Source: Vibrio mimicus CAIM 602 (GTDB lineage Bacteria > Pseudomonadota > Gammaproteobacteria > Enterobacterales > Vibrionaceae). Taken from it: a DNA stretch of 64,000 nucleotides. Location of the stretch: NCBI RefSeq assembly GCF_000338875.1, contig NZ_AOMO01000077.1, positions 1-64,000 on the forward strand, written 5' to 3'. Position 1 is the first letter of the stretch, and the number at the start of each line of letters is the position of its first letter. A program made the position numbers and the translations under genes. Positions 25,879 to 34,827 of the stretch are shown piece after piece. The notes under the pieces were generated by a model. That model was not told the origin of the DNA. It did not search any database and worked only from the letters and a program-made list of their open reading frames with translations.

Positions 25879-27315
25879 TCATCCGGGAATATCAATTCCT
25901 GCATCACGCATTTTGGCGAGTTTATAACGCAGAGTACGAGGGCTGATGCCAAGCTTTTCCGCCATCTCTTTACGGCGTCCCTGACATTCAGCCAAAGTAT
26001 CAAGAATGATAGCAAACTCTTGGTCACGCAGTTCGCCCCCCAATCCCGAGCTTTGTGAGCTGGAGTTTGGCACTCCTGCAGCTTGTGCTAAAGATTTGAA
26101 AGGCTCTGGTTCTGCAATCGGCTTGATTTGCGGAGCCGCAACTGACTCCCCTTCTACCGCTTGCTGCAAGCTGCTGGCATCATGCCAATCGACACCTTCG
26201 AGCAGAATGTGATCACTCTGGATATGGCCATTTTCACTTAAAATCAGCGCACGCTGTACCACGTTGTCCAGTTCACGTACGTTGCCCGGCCATGGGTAAT
26301 TCAGCAGTTTAGCGACGGCACTTGGTGCAATACTTGTCACTGGTAAGCCTAATTTCTTGCAGTTACGTTCGATAAGGTGATTGGCGAGTGGCTCAATATC
26401 ATCCTTACGTTCACACAGCGCAGGCCACGTTAGTGGGAACACATTCAGACGGTAGTAAAGGTCTTCACGGAAATTCCCGGCTTGGACATACTGTTTCAAG
26501 TCACGGTTACTGGTCGCGAGCACACGAACATCAAGCTTGATACTTTTACGGCTCCCCAAACGCTCCACTTCGCGTTCTTGCAATACACGCAACAGCTTAG
26601 CTTGCAGGTTCAAATCCATTTCGCTGATCTCATCAAGCAAAATGGTGCCGCCTTGTGCCTGTTCGAACTTACCGGGGCAGGCTTGCACCGCACCAGTAAA
26701 GGCACCTTTTTCGTAACCAAAGAGGGTTGCTTCCAACATGTTGTCTGGAATCGCCGCACAGTTTATCGCGATAAACGGGCCATCTTTACGTGGTGAGGCA
26801 TTATGAATGTAGCGAGACATCACTTCTTTACCAGAACCACTTGGCCCCAAAATCATCACGTTGGCATCGGTTTTCGCCACTTTGTCAGCCAATGCGAGAA
26901 GCTTAAGGCTCTTGGCATCCGCGACCACCGCATCACCATTGTCATCCGATTTAACCGGAGCATAGCGACTAACCATGTTGAGCAGAACTTCTGGAGCAAA
27001 TGGCTTAGCCATGTAATCAATAGCGCCGTCTTTCATTGCCGATACGGCGTCTTGAATGTTGGCGTAGGCAGTCATCAGCAATACTGGCATATTTGGCCAA
27101 TGCTGTTTAATGCTGCGCAATAGCGCCAGGCCACCCATCCCCGCCATTTGCACATCGGAGACCACAATATCGACACTGTTCGATTTGAGTTTCAGCAGTG
27201 CTTCTTCCGCGCAATCGGCTTCCAGCCACTCATAACCCGCTAAGGCTAAGGTGTCGATCAATGCTTCGCGAAGACCTTCATCATCTTCTACGATTAAGAC
27301 TTTGCTTTGAGCCAT
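25879..27315 (-). CDS. flrC: Sigma-54 response regulator FlrC
   Basis: A 478-residue NtrC-type activator of class III flagellar genes. The receiver domain (about 1-120) has the phosphoacceptor Asp54 in VVSDVQM. The AAA+ domain has Walker A GPSGSGKE and the sigma-54 contact motif GAFTGA. The C-terminus is a Fis-type helix-turn-helix (KLGISPRTLRYKL). ATG 27315 places the acceptor at residue 54, the published number, and GGAG lies upstream; the GTG two codons earlier would shift it. The gene starts 2 bases after the flrB stop. Confidence 0.96.
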   Translation of the reverse strand: MAQSKVLIVEDDEGLREALIDTLALAGYEWLEADCAEEALLKLKSNSVDIVVSDVQMAGMGGLALLRSIKQHWPNMPVLLMTAYANIQDAVSAMKDGAIDYMAKPFAPEVLLNMVSRYAPVKSDDNGDAVVADAKSLKLLALADKVAKTDANVMILGPSGSGKEVMSRYIHNASPRKDGPFIAINCAAIPDNMLEATLFGYEKGAFTGAVQACPGKFEQAQGGTILLDEISEMDLNLQAKLLRVLQEREVERLGSRKSIKLDVRVLATSNRDLKQYVQAGNFREDLYYRLNVFPLTWPALCERKDDIEPLANHLIERNCKKLGLPVTSIAPSAVAKLLNYPWPGNVRELDNVVQRALILSENGHIQSDHILLEGVDWHDASSLQQAVEGESVAAPQIKPIAEPEPFKSLAQAAGVPNSSSQSSGLGGELRDQEFAIILDTLAECQGRRKEMAEKLGISPRTLRYKLAKMRDAGIDIPG

Positions 27316-27317
27316 CT

Positions 27318-28373
27318 TCACTCTCCAGTCTCTGAGTTTGAGCTATCTGCCTGACGTTCTAGGGGAATGCACATGGTGAAACAAGCGCCCTCTCCCTCTT
27401 GGGATATCAGTTCCAATCGCCCACCGTGGGCACGACAAACCATTTGTACTACCGCTAAACCAAGGCCAGTCCCTTGTGAGCGAGTAGTGAAAAAAGGTTC
27501 CATAATCTTGTGTTGCAACGACTCTGGCACACCTGGGCCATTATCTTGCACCGAAATTTTGAGTTCGCCATTCACAGGGCGGAAAAACACATCAATTTGT
27601 GAGCCTTTGCCAGCAATTTGTACTGCGTTCATCACTAAGTTACTAAGAGCAGAGGCTAACGCGTTGGCATTGCCAAGTAGCATGGTCTCTTCACTTTCCA
27701 CTTCTTGGCCATAGTCAATCTGGCTATTTTTCAGCGCGGTTTCGACCATTGGTATGAATTCAGTGGCCAAATCACCAATTGAAAATGGCGCGACGACTTT
27801 ATTATCGCCCCCTTTGGCGAAGAGCAGCATATCGTTGACCTGTTTTTCTAAATCATGCAACCGATCAACGAGCTTGCTTTGAAAGCGATCACGAGTCGCA
27901 GGCGGCAGATTGGGCGCAGCAAGATTGGCGGCATACAGCATGGCACTGGAAAGTGGCGTGCGGACTTGGTGTGCTAATGAGGCAACCATTCGGCCTAATG
28001 AGGAAAGACGCTGTAAATCACTGATCCGCGACTGCAATAAACGCGTTTCGGTTAAATCGGTGATGAGGATAAGCTGCCCCGTGGCTGAAGCTGAAATCGC
28101 CAACCGCACTTTGCGACCATTACGTAGAGAGATTTCGTGACCATCATCTTCGCGGGGTGCAAAAGCAATTTGGATTACGCTGTACCATTTCTCCCCCACC
28201 AACGGCACGTCGAGCAAACGCTGCGCCTCTGGGTTGGCTTCACGAACTATGCCTTGGGTATCAAGCAAAATGACCCCAGCTGGCATCACGTCCAGCACCT
28301 GTTTATAGCGCTCAACTTGATCTTCTAACGAGTCTAAATGGGAATGCTGCTCTTGCACTGCGCTGCTCATCAT
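27318..28373 (-). CDS. flrB: Flagellar sensor kinase FlrB
   Basis: A 351-residue cytoplasmic histidine kinase that phosphorylates FlrC. A PAS-like domain (about residues 20-105) precedes the HisKA motif ASLAHQVRTPL, with the phosphorylated His at 135, and the ATPase domain with DNGPGVPE and GTGLGLAVVQM. No membrane segment is seen. Start is ATG 28373 or the adjacent ATG 28370; the longer frame to 28421 runs into the promoter and is rejected. Confidence 0.94.
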   Translation of the reverse strand: MMSSAVQEQHSHLDSLEDQVERYKQVLDVMPAGVILLDTQGIVREANPEAQRLLDVPLVGEKWYSVIQIAFAPREDDGHEISLRNGRKVRLAISASATGQLILITDLTETRLLQSRISDLQRLSSLGRMVASLAHQVRTPLSSAMLYAANLAAPNLPPATRDRFQSKLVDRLHDLEKQVNDMLLFAKGGDNKVVAPFSIGDLATEFIPMVETALKNSQIDYGQEVESEETMLLGNANALASALSNLVMNAVQIAGKGSQIDVFFRPVNGELKISVQDNGPGVPESLQHKIMEPFFTTRSQGTGLGLAVVQMVCRAHGGRLELISQEGEGACFTMCIPLERQADSSNSETGE

Positions 28374-28410
28374 CCACTCTCTGTTTTTAAATGCAACAAT
28401 GGCTTGACAC

Positions 28411-28425
28411 GCAAAAGTCATGCCA
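28411..28425 (-). promoter_or_regulatory. Sigma-54 promoter of flrBC
   Basis: The minus strand reads TGGCATG, four bases, TTGC, close to consensus, with a start site expected near 28399. It lies between flrA and flrB. FlrA is the known activator of this class II promoter. Confidence 0.87.
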
Positions 28426-28485
28426 AGCCATTTTCTTTTAAAATCAAAAAGTTAAGTCATGCCAATATATTGACTATGGTCTTTA

Positions 28486-29948
28486 CTAACGTTGCATGTT
28501 GTATTTGCGCATTTTCTCAACCAAGGTAGTGCGACGCATGCCCAGCATATCCGCCGCTCGGGCGACAACACCACCTTGAGCTTCCAACGCTTGGTTGATT
28601 AAATTGACTTCCAGATCTGCCAACAACTCTTTGAGGTTAACCCCTTCCGGCGGCAGAGCTTGTGGTGCATCGATGTCCGAAAACTCATGCTGCTCTTCAA
28701 AGTTGAAATCTTCTGCAAAAATGCCTTCTAAAACATCGCGTTCTTGCTCTTCAACCGAACTAAAGCGGCTTGGTTCTGGCTGGAATTCTGGAATATCGCT
28801 GTAACGATATTTAGTTGGCAGATGGTTTACATCCACCAGACTATTTGGATACAGGATGACCATACGCTCAACCAAGTTGGCTAATTCACGCACATTACCC
28901 GGCCAATCGTGTTCCATCATTGAATTGATTGCACGTGGTGTGAAGCAGATAGGTTGCGCACCTTCTGCTTCCATACGTGTCATCAATTCTTGCAGTAGCA
29001 AAGGAATATCGTCTATGCGAGCACGCAGTGCTGGCATCTCAATCGGGAACACGTTTAAACGGTAATAAAGATCTTCGCGGAACTTCTGCTCTTCGATCAT
29101 CTCTTCCAGATTACGGTGCGTCGCCGCAATGACACGTACATTGGCTTTGATAGTGCTATTGCCACCCACACGTTCAAAGCAACGCTCTTGCAGCACTCGC
29201 AGCAGTTTGACCTGCATGCTCATCGGCATATCACCGATTTCATCTAAAAACAGTGTGCCACCATCAGCCAGTTCAAAACGACCTTTACGAGAGGTGATCG
29301 CCCCGGTAAAAGCCCCTTTTTCGTGACCAAACAGCTCACTTTCCAGCAATTCAGCAGGAATCGCACCGCAGTTGATTGGAACAAAAGGGCCATTGCGACG
29401 CCCTGAGTGGTAGTGAATGTTGCGTGCCACCACTTCTTTACCCGTACCAGATTCCCCCAAGATCAGCACATTCGCTTCAGTGCTTGAAACTTGTTCAATC
29501 AGGTGACGGACTTCCTGAATTCCTATGCTCTGCCCAACAAGGCTACGAAATAGGGTATTTTTACGTGCGGTTGCGAGAACTTGAAAACCTTTACGTCCGA
29601 GGAATTCTTTACAGTGGCGTAAAGCATCACTCAATTGTGGGTAATTGAGTGGAAAATCTAATTCACCAACGTAATTGGGAAATTCTTCTAAAGAAAATGG
29701 CTGTTTATTCGCATGAGTAGCGGAATATGGTTTGCCTTGGTCAAAGATTGAATTAATTCTTGAGAAAGCGTTTGACCACGCAATGAACCTAAAATACACC
29801 CCGCCCACACTGCAGACCAATTAACTTGGGCAATCTGAGTAGACTCAATGACCTCACACTGCTCTCCTACAAATTCTAAAATGACGCTGAGATTGAGCCG
29901 GATCGCGGCATCGTCCTCAATCACAAGTAGTTTCGCTAAACTCTGCAT
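28486..29948 (-). pseudogene. flrA: Flagellar master regulator FlrA, single-base frameshift
   Basis: Two overlapping frames together make one FlrA. The first, from ATG 29948, reads an FleQ-like N-terminal domain and ends in a premature stop after NHIPLLMRINSHFL. The second carries ANKQPFSLEEFPNYVGELDF, then the AAA+ domain with GESGTGKE and GAFTGA and a Fis-type HTH ending RKYNMQR. Adding one base near 29713-29716 restores NHIPLL-x-ANKQPF and a protein of 487 residues. FlrA is the sigma-54 activator at the top of the flagellar cascade. The receiver-like domain lacks the phosphoacceptor Asp, as usual for FleQ/FlrA. If the lesion is real, flagellar expression should fail; an error is more likely. 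Confidence 0.88.
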
Positions 29949-30070
29949 AGGTGAGATTATTTGCCTTTATTATAAGAAGTTGTGGTTGCACCGTTTGAAC
30001 ATCATTTTCAGGTGATTCATTTTTGTTATAGAACCTGAATAAACGATAGACAATTTGTGGAAATCAGCAA
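29949..30070 (-). promoter_or_regulatory. flrA promoter region
   Basis: AT-rich intergenic DNA between the fliS terminator and flrA that must hold the class I flrA promoter. I cannot pick a clear -35/-10 pair, and no sigma-54 or sigma-28 element is visible, consistent with transcription of flrA outside those two regulons. Confidence 0.4.
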
Positions 30071-30101
30071 CAAAAAAAGCCACTTGGCTAGTAAGTGGCT
30101 T
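30071..30101 (-). terminator. Terminator after fliS
   Basis: On the minus strand AAGCCACTT and AAGTGGCTT form a 9-bp stem with a 7-base loop, followed by seven T. It closes the flaG-fliD-flaI-fliS transcript ahead of flrA. Confidence 0.88.
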
Positions 30102-30180
30102 CTATTCTATTAAAATCAGCAAATAAGGCAACCAAGCATTTGCTGGGTGTGATATCTGTTAAAAGTTTCCACAGCGGAAA

Positions 30181-30591
30181 TCAGATACCCACTTCTGCCG
30201 CCGTCAGATTATGGAATTCCGGTGGAATTTGATCCCAGGCGGATTTTATTTCGCGAATAATATCAATCACGTCATCCAAAAGCTGTGGATCATTTTTATG
30301 GTTCGCTTGGGTAATTTGGTTAACCATAAAGTCGTACAGCTGATCGAGATTCTTGGCGATGTCACCACCATCTTCCATCGATAAGCAGCTACGCAGGCTG
30401 ATGATGATGTCTAACGCTTTACCTAAACGCTCACCTTTCACAGGAATGTTGCCTTGCTGCATAGCAGCCTTTCCTTGAATAAGGCGTTCAATGGCTCCAG
30501 CCATTAACATCTGGACGATTTTATGCGGTGAGGCCGCGCTTAGCTGGCTATCCACTGATACTTTTTTGTAAGCCTGTAAAGAACCACGCAT
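30181..30591 (-). CDS. fliS: Flagellin export chaperone FliS
   Basis: A 136-residue four-helix chaperone that binds the C-terminus of flagellins until export. It begins MRGSLQAYKKVSVDSQLSAA, with the typical SPHKIVQMLMAGAIERL helix. The frame is open 26 codons further upstream, but that extension overlaps flaI and lacks family similarity. It is the last gene of the capping operon, 10 bases after flaI. Confidence 0.94.
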   Translation of the reverse strand: MRGSLQAYKKVSVDSQLSAASPHKIVQMLMAGAIERLIQGKAAMQQGNIPVKGERLGKALDIIISLRSCLSMEDGGDIAKNLDQLYDFMVNQITQANHKNDPQLLDDVIDIIREIKSAWDQIPPEFHNLTAAEVGI

Positions 30592-30601
30592 AGTCTTCCT
30601 C

Positions 30602-30916
30602 TTATAAAAACTTTTTGTATTGTTGAAGCGATTTATTTCCGTGGCGATATTTATGAAGCGTTTTTCCAATCGCCGCCGTTTTTAACTGCATCTGCTCAAC
30701 AAGTTGTTGGGTGTTACCAATCGCCTCGCGCCACGATTCTGACTGAGCCAGTTCGGGATGCTCGGCTAAATAGCCTAATAAGCTATGCAATAGCTGTTCC
30801 CTGTTATCGACCAACTGCAAAATATCTTCAGCATGACTGTCATCTTCGGTAAGAAGAGTTGCGATTTGTTGATCGAGATCACTCAAACGTTGCAGTTCTG
30901 CTTCCACATTAGCCAC
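30602..30916 (-). CDS. flaI: FliT-like flagellar protein FlaI
   Basis: A 104-residue, mostly helical protein, rich in Leu, Gln and Glu. In Vibrio the gene between fliD and fliS is called flaI, and it occupies the place of fliT, the FliD-specific export chaperone of enterobacteria. Sequence similarity to FliT is low, so the role is positional inference. It overlaps the end of fliD by 8 bases. Confidence 0.8.
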   Translation of the reverse strand: MANVEAELQRLSDLDQQIATLLTEDDSHAEDILQLVDNREQLLHSLLGYLAEHPELAQSESWREAIGNTQQLVEQMQLKTAAIGKTLHKYRHGNKSLQQYKKFL

Positions 30917-32909
30917 CTAATGCGTTCATCATGCCAGCAAGCTGAGATTGCATTTTGCTGGTCGCATCTTGCATGGCACTGAATTTAGAGTGGGTACGCT
31001 TTTCCAAGCTCTCCATACGACGATCCAAGGCACGTTGATCATCATCCAGTCGATAGGTTTGCTCATTTAAGCTCTTTTCACGTGTCCGAATTGAACCGGT
31101 AACACCTGTCATGCTCGCAATGGCATCTTCGACTCGTTTAGCGAAGCCCTGATTACCGCCAAAAAAATCACCCAACTTGGTGAAGTTGTTATTCAGTTGG
31201 CGGTTGAGCATATCATAGTTGATTTCTAGCGTCCCTTGTCGGGTTGTCGTGATACCAAACTCAGTGAGCGATTTTAAGTTGTCTGGCGCTTGATCAATAC
31301 TAGATGAAAAGACGGTTTTTAAGCGTGAATCTGCGCTACGAACAATACTGTCTCCCGCCAGAGGGCCAGCCTGTCCAGTGCGGGGATCTACACCTGCCAG
31401 CTCTTTGCTGGTTTGGAAAAACTGGTTGTAAGCCGCGACAAACTGCTCAATGTCGGTACGCACGCGATCGCGATCGTACTCAATACCAATTTCTGCTGGC
31501 GTTTGGTTGCGTTCGGTTTTCCCTTTCAGGGTTAAGTTCACACCATCAATTGCATTTTCAATGATGTTGTTATTGCTAGATAAGGTTGCGACGCCATCCA
31601 ACACAACCATAGAATCTTGCGCCGACTGCACTTCCGTCATGCCGCCGTAACCATCAAACGCACTTTGTGCAGCATTCAATGCTGCTTGGGCTTTTTCTAC
31701 TTGCTCAATGTAGGCTCGTTCTTCAGGACTCAGCTTAGCTCGTGCTTGAGCTTTGGCTTCCTCTGGCGTCATTTTTCCGCTGCGAATCGCAGCTTCAATA
31801 TCAGCCTTTTCTTGAGCCAGTTTTTGCTCCAGCTTTTGCTGTGCTTCCTTGGGAGTTACGTAAGAATCGAGCAGCGTGCCAGATGCGGTATTGCTCCAAC
31901 CGGGTACATCAGACGCTTTCTCGCTGCCTTTCGCATCAAGCTCTTCTTCGGGTTCCCAATAGGAATCAAGCAAGGTTCCTGAAGCAGTTTCACTCCAGCC
32001 GGGGATTCTGTCTTCTGGTTTGATGTATTTTTTGGCTTCGCTTGCCGCACTCGCGGCTGCTTTCACGGCACTGTCAGTTAACTCACCGGCATTCGCGGTC
32101 TCTCCCACTGCCCCTTGTGCATGCTGGGCGGCGGTACGAATTTCTTGCGCGACTTCTTGATCGACTAAGCGTGCGGCATCGCCGATTTTCTCAGCAACTT
32201 TCGCGGCGACTTTCTGCTGCTCAGCGGTGAGTGGAGTGATCAATTGTTGTGCTTGGGCGCGTGCTTTTTCTAAATCACGAACCCGCTGTTCTAATGTTTT
32301 GTATTCAAGCTGTTTGAGTGGGTTGCCAGGCTCTGCTTGGGCAGACATTTTTACACTGTTGTCTTTACCCGACACATTGGAGGCAACAATCAGCCGCGGC
32401 CCTTCGACATCGTTAATGATGGATGCTCGAACACCCGGGTTGGATTTTTCACCGTTAATACCACGGACAATATCAACGAGTTTTGAATTGGCTTGCACAT
32501 CCAGGGTAAAACTCTTGTCCCCCAGCGAAATTTGCAGCTTGCCCGGGCCAAACTTTGCCTCTTTGTCTAACACTTCAGAGGCAATTTTATGACTTTGAGC
32601 AAGCTGCAACACATCGACGGAGTAGTTGCCAGCAATAGCTTCCGTGGTGGCAGTCGCGGAGACAACCTTTTCATCACTGGTGTCGACTTTGCGCACAGCA
32701 AAAGCCTTCTCCTGACGAAACTGGGTCATCAGATTTTTCATCGTATCCAGCGACTCTCTGAGTCGACCATAGGCACTGATACTGGTATCAATGTTGGTGC
32801 GCTCATTGTCAATGCGTTGCTGCTTTGGTACGCGCTCCGCACTGACAATTTTGCTGACCATGCCATTGATGTCAAAGCCAGTATTCATCCCCATCGGGCC
32901 TAAACTCAT
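30909..32909 (-). CDS. fliD: Flagellar filament cap FliD
   Basis: A 666-residue cap protein that folds flagellin at the filament tip. The N-terminal FliD domain (about 10-110, FDINGMVSKIVSAERVP) and C-terminal D0/D1 region (about 430-660) are conserved. Between them, about residues 205-425, is a long Ala/Glu/Lys-rich, probably coiled-coil insertion. Within it a 15-residue motif PGWS-x-TASGTLLDSY occurs twice, at 303-317 and 336-350. Many FliD proteins are about 450-480 residues, so this one is clearly enlarged. It is preceded by flaG (21-base gap). Confidence 0.94.
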   Translation of the reverse strand: MSLGPMGMNTGFDINGMVSKIVSAERVPKQQRIDNERTNIDTSISAYGRLRESLDTMKNLMTQFRQEKAFAVRKVDTSDEKVVSATATTEAIAGNYSVDVLQLAQSHKIASEVLDKEAKFGPGKLQISLGDKSFTLDVQANSKLVDIVRGINGEKSNPGVRASIINDVEGPRLIVASNVSGKDNSVKMSAQAEPGNPLKQLEYKTLEQRVRDLEKARAQAQQLITPLTAEQQKVAAKVAEKIGDAARLVDQEVAQEIRTAAQHAQGAVGETANAGELTDSAVKAAASAASEAKKYIKPEDRIPGWSETASGTLLDSYWEPEEELDAKGSEKASDVPGWSNTASGTLLDSYVTPKEAQQKLEQKLAQEKADIEAAIRSGKMTPEEAKAQARAKLSPEERAYIEQVEKAQAALNAAQSAFDGYGGMTEVQSAQDSMVVLDGVATLSSNNNIIENAIDGVNLTLKGKTERNQTPAEIGIEYDRDRVRTDIEQFVAAYNQFFQTSKELAGVDPRTGQAGPLAGDSIVRSADSRLKTVFSSSIDQAPDNLKSLTEFGITTTRQGTLEINYDMLNRQLNNNFTKLGDFFGGNQGFAKRVEDAIASMTGVTGSIRTREKSLNEQTYRLDDDQRALDRRMESLEKRTHSKFSAMQDATSKMQSQLAGMMNALGG

Positions 32910-32930
32910 TCAATCACCTCAAAAACCGTT

Positions 32931-33392
32931 TTACACCTTCGCCATCAGCAAACCGGATCGATGATCCTGTTCACGGGCGAGGCGGCGCAATACTTCAAGC
33001 ATCTCTTCCTCGGGGATCTGACGAATGATATCACCCGTCGAAGCTTCATAGATGGTAACCACCTCACGCCCGGATTCTTGATCCAATCTGAAAGACAGGC
33101 CTTTGTTGATGGATTTCACGAACTCGTTCATTTGATCCACCATTTTGGCAAGTTGCTCCTCGTTGAGACGCTGGCGCTGTTTAGCTTGCTCCATTGCAGT
33201 CTCAACCGATTCTTGCTGCCTTGCCCTGACCTGCTCAGAAAAGTGTTCAGATAATTTATCTGCACGCGAAACCGAGCGACTGTTATCCCCTGAAAGCGAA
33301 ACGCTTTTTGCATTATCGTTTTCCGAAGCAATTTTAATGCCACTTTGTGAGCCGTAAGGCTGGATGTTCGATGCGTAGGATGGTATTTCCAT
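32931..33392 (-). CDS. flaG: Flagellar protein FlaG
   Basis: A 153-residue protein. The N-terminal half is variable and polar; the C-terminal half is the FlaG domain (about residues 85-150), with VKSINKGLSFRLDQESGREVV and the DIIRQIPEEEML motif. FlaG influences filament length in other polar-flagellated bacteria. It is first in the flaG-fliD-flaI-fliS set. I see no sigma-54 or sigma-28 element in the 73 bases upstream, so it may be read from flaB. Confidence 0.92.
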   Translation of the reverse strand: MEIPSYASNIQPYGSQSGIKIASENDNAKSVSLSGDNSRSVSRADKLSEHFSEQVRARQQESVETAMEQAKQRQRLNEEQLAKMVDQMNEFVKSINKGLSFRLDQESGREVVTIYEASTGDIIRQIPEEEMLEVLRRLAREQDHRSGLLMAKV

Positions 33393-33465
33393 AACAATCT
33401 CCCTTCCACCTTATAAGTAACGTTTAAACCACAAGTTACTTACTAGCTCGATACCGCTCAAAGGG

Positions 33466-34596
33466 TTACCCCAATAAGCTCAGAGCTGCAGATGGTGACT
33501 GCTTCGCTTGCGCCAGCACGGAGGTACTCGCTTGCTGCAAAATCTGCGCTTTAGTCATCGCCGTGGTTTCACGAGCATAATCAGTATCACGGATGCGACT
33601 GCGAGACGCGTTCACGTTCTCATTGACGTTATCCAAGTTACTGATCGCATGACCAAAGCGGTTCTGGAATGCACCCAATGAAGCGCGTTGGCTATCCACC
33701 GCCTTCAAAGCACCATCCAGTACCGATACTGCTTCTTGCGAACCTGCGACGGTTGAAACGTCGACATCCGCGACTGTCACATCACGGCCAGCTTCAAAAC
33801 CGATTTCACCGCCTAGTCCACCACCGATGGTGACATCACCATCAACACGTTGTGATGAAGCAAACAGTTGCAGTTTTCCGCCTTCACCAACCGACGCTTT
33901 AACGTCTTCGGTTTGACCGTTGATGTAGGTCGCAAGCTCTTCTAAATCGTCACCTTGTTTGGCATTAATGGTCACCGCTTGTGCATTACCCTGTTTATCA
34001 GTGTAGTTCAGGGTAAGATCGGTTGCAGCGCCTACGCGCCAGTCTGCGGTTTTCCCGTCTTGAGCACGATAACTTTTACCGCCCATGGCTTGCGTATCAG
34101 AGCGCATGTTGCCCATAGAGAGCATCACCGCTTCACCTGAATCGGCACCAATCTGGAACGATTTATTACCAAATGAACCGTTGAGCAGCTTGTTACCACC
34201 GAATGAGGTGGTTTCTGCAATACGATTCAGCTCGTCATTAAGGGCGGACACTTCTTCCTGAATCGCTTTGCGTTCAGAAGAAGAGTTCGAACCGTTAGAG
34301 GATTGCAATGCAAGATCGCGCATCCTTTGGAGGATGTTGGTCGTTTCGTTCATCGCCCCTTCAGCAGTTTGGGCGATAGAAATACCATCGTTGGCGTTTT
34401 TCACCGCCATGTCCAAACCACGACTTTGCGATGTCAAACGGTTAGATATTTGCAGACCAGCGGCATCGTCTCGGGCACTGTTGATTTTGTAGCCGGACGA
34501 CAAACGCTCCATCGATTTCTGCATACCATCAGCAGCGCCATTTAAATAGCGCTGTGCGGTCATGGCAGACACGTTCGTGTTTACATTAATTGCCAT
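33466..34596 (-). CDS. flaB: Flagellin FlaB
   Basis: A 376-residue flagellin. The N-terminal D0/D1 begins MAINVNTNVSAMTAQRYLNG with SSGYKINSARDDAAGLQISNRL, and the C-terminal D1/D0 ends AKQSPSAALSLLG. The short middle domain is the variable surface. It is one of three tandem flagellin genes here; the major structural gene flaA and flaC lie elsewhere in V. cholerae. A sigma-28 promoter lies 82-108 bases upstream. Confidence 0.96.
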   Translation of the reverse strand: MAINVNTNVSAMTAQRYLNGAADGMQKSMERLSSGYKINSARDDAAGLQISNRLTSQSRGLDMAVKNANDGISIAQTAEGAMNETTNILQRMRDLALQSSNGSNSSSERKAIQEEVSALNDELNRIAETTSFGGNKLLNGSFGNKSFQIGADSGEAVMLSMGNMRSDTQAMGGKSYRAQDGKTADWRVGAATDLTLNYTDKQGNAQAVTINAKQGDDLEELATYINGQTEDVKASVGEGGKLQLFASSQRVDGDVTIGGGLGGEIGFEAGRDVTVADVDVSTVAGSQEAVSVLDGALKAVDSQRASLGAFQNRFGHAISNLDNVNENVNASRSRIRDTDYARETTAMTKAQILQQASTSVLAQAKQSPSAALSLLG

Positions 34597-34677
34597 ATTG
34601 ATCTCCTTAGGCGGATAAGTTGGTAAACCTCGGTGTCTCTCACCTCACGTCGGTTTACCTCATTTCTCTCGTATCCT

Positions 34678-34704
34678 GTAACGGCGAGAAATAAATATCC
34701 TTTA
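34678..34704 (-). promoter_or_regulatory. Sigma-28 promoter of flaB
   Basis: The minus strand reads TAAA, 15 bases, GCCGTTAC, close to the FliA consensus TAAA-N15-GCCGATAA. It matches the flaD promoter almost exactly. Confidence 0.85.
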
Positions 34705-34785
34705 GAGAAATTTGTGGCTTTTTTTTGAAAAAAGAAAATCCCCTCCACTTTCGTGAAGTTAAACACTGATTCATGAAACCAAATG

Positions 34786-34816
34786 CAAAAAAAATCCAGC
34801 CGAAGCTGGATTTTTT
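34786..34816 (-). terminator. Terminator after flaD
   Basis: On the minus strand AAAATCCAGC, loop TTCG, GCTGGATTTT then a long T-run. It is a textbook intrinsic terminator 12 bases past the flaD stop, so flaD and flaB are separate transcripts. Confidence 0.92.
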
Positions 34817-34827
34817 CGGAGTGGGGA

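Noticed and set aside
28374..28421. N-terminal extension of FlrB
   Set aside because: It overlaps the sigma-54 promoter and its transcription start, so it cannot be in the mRNA.
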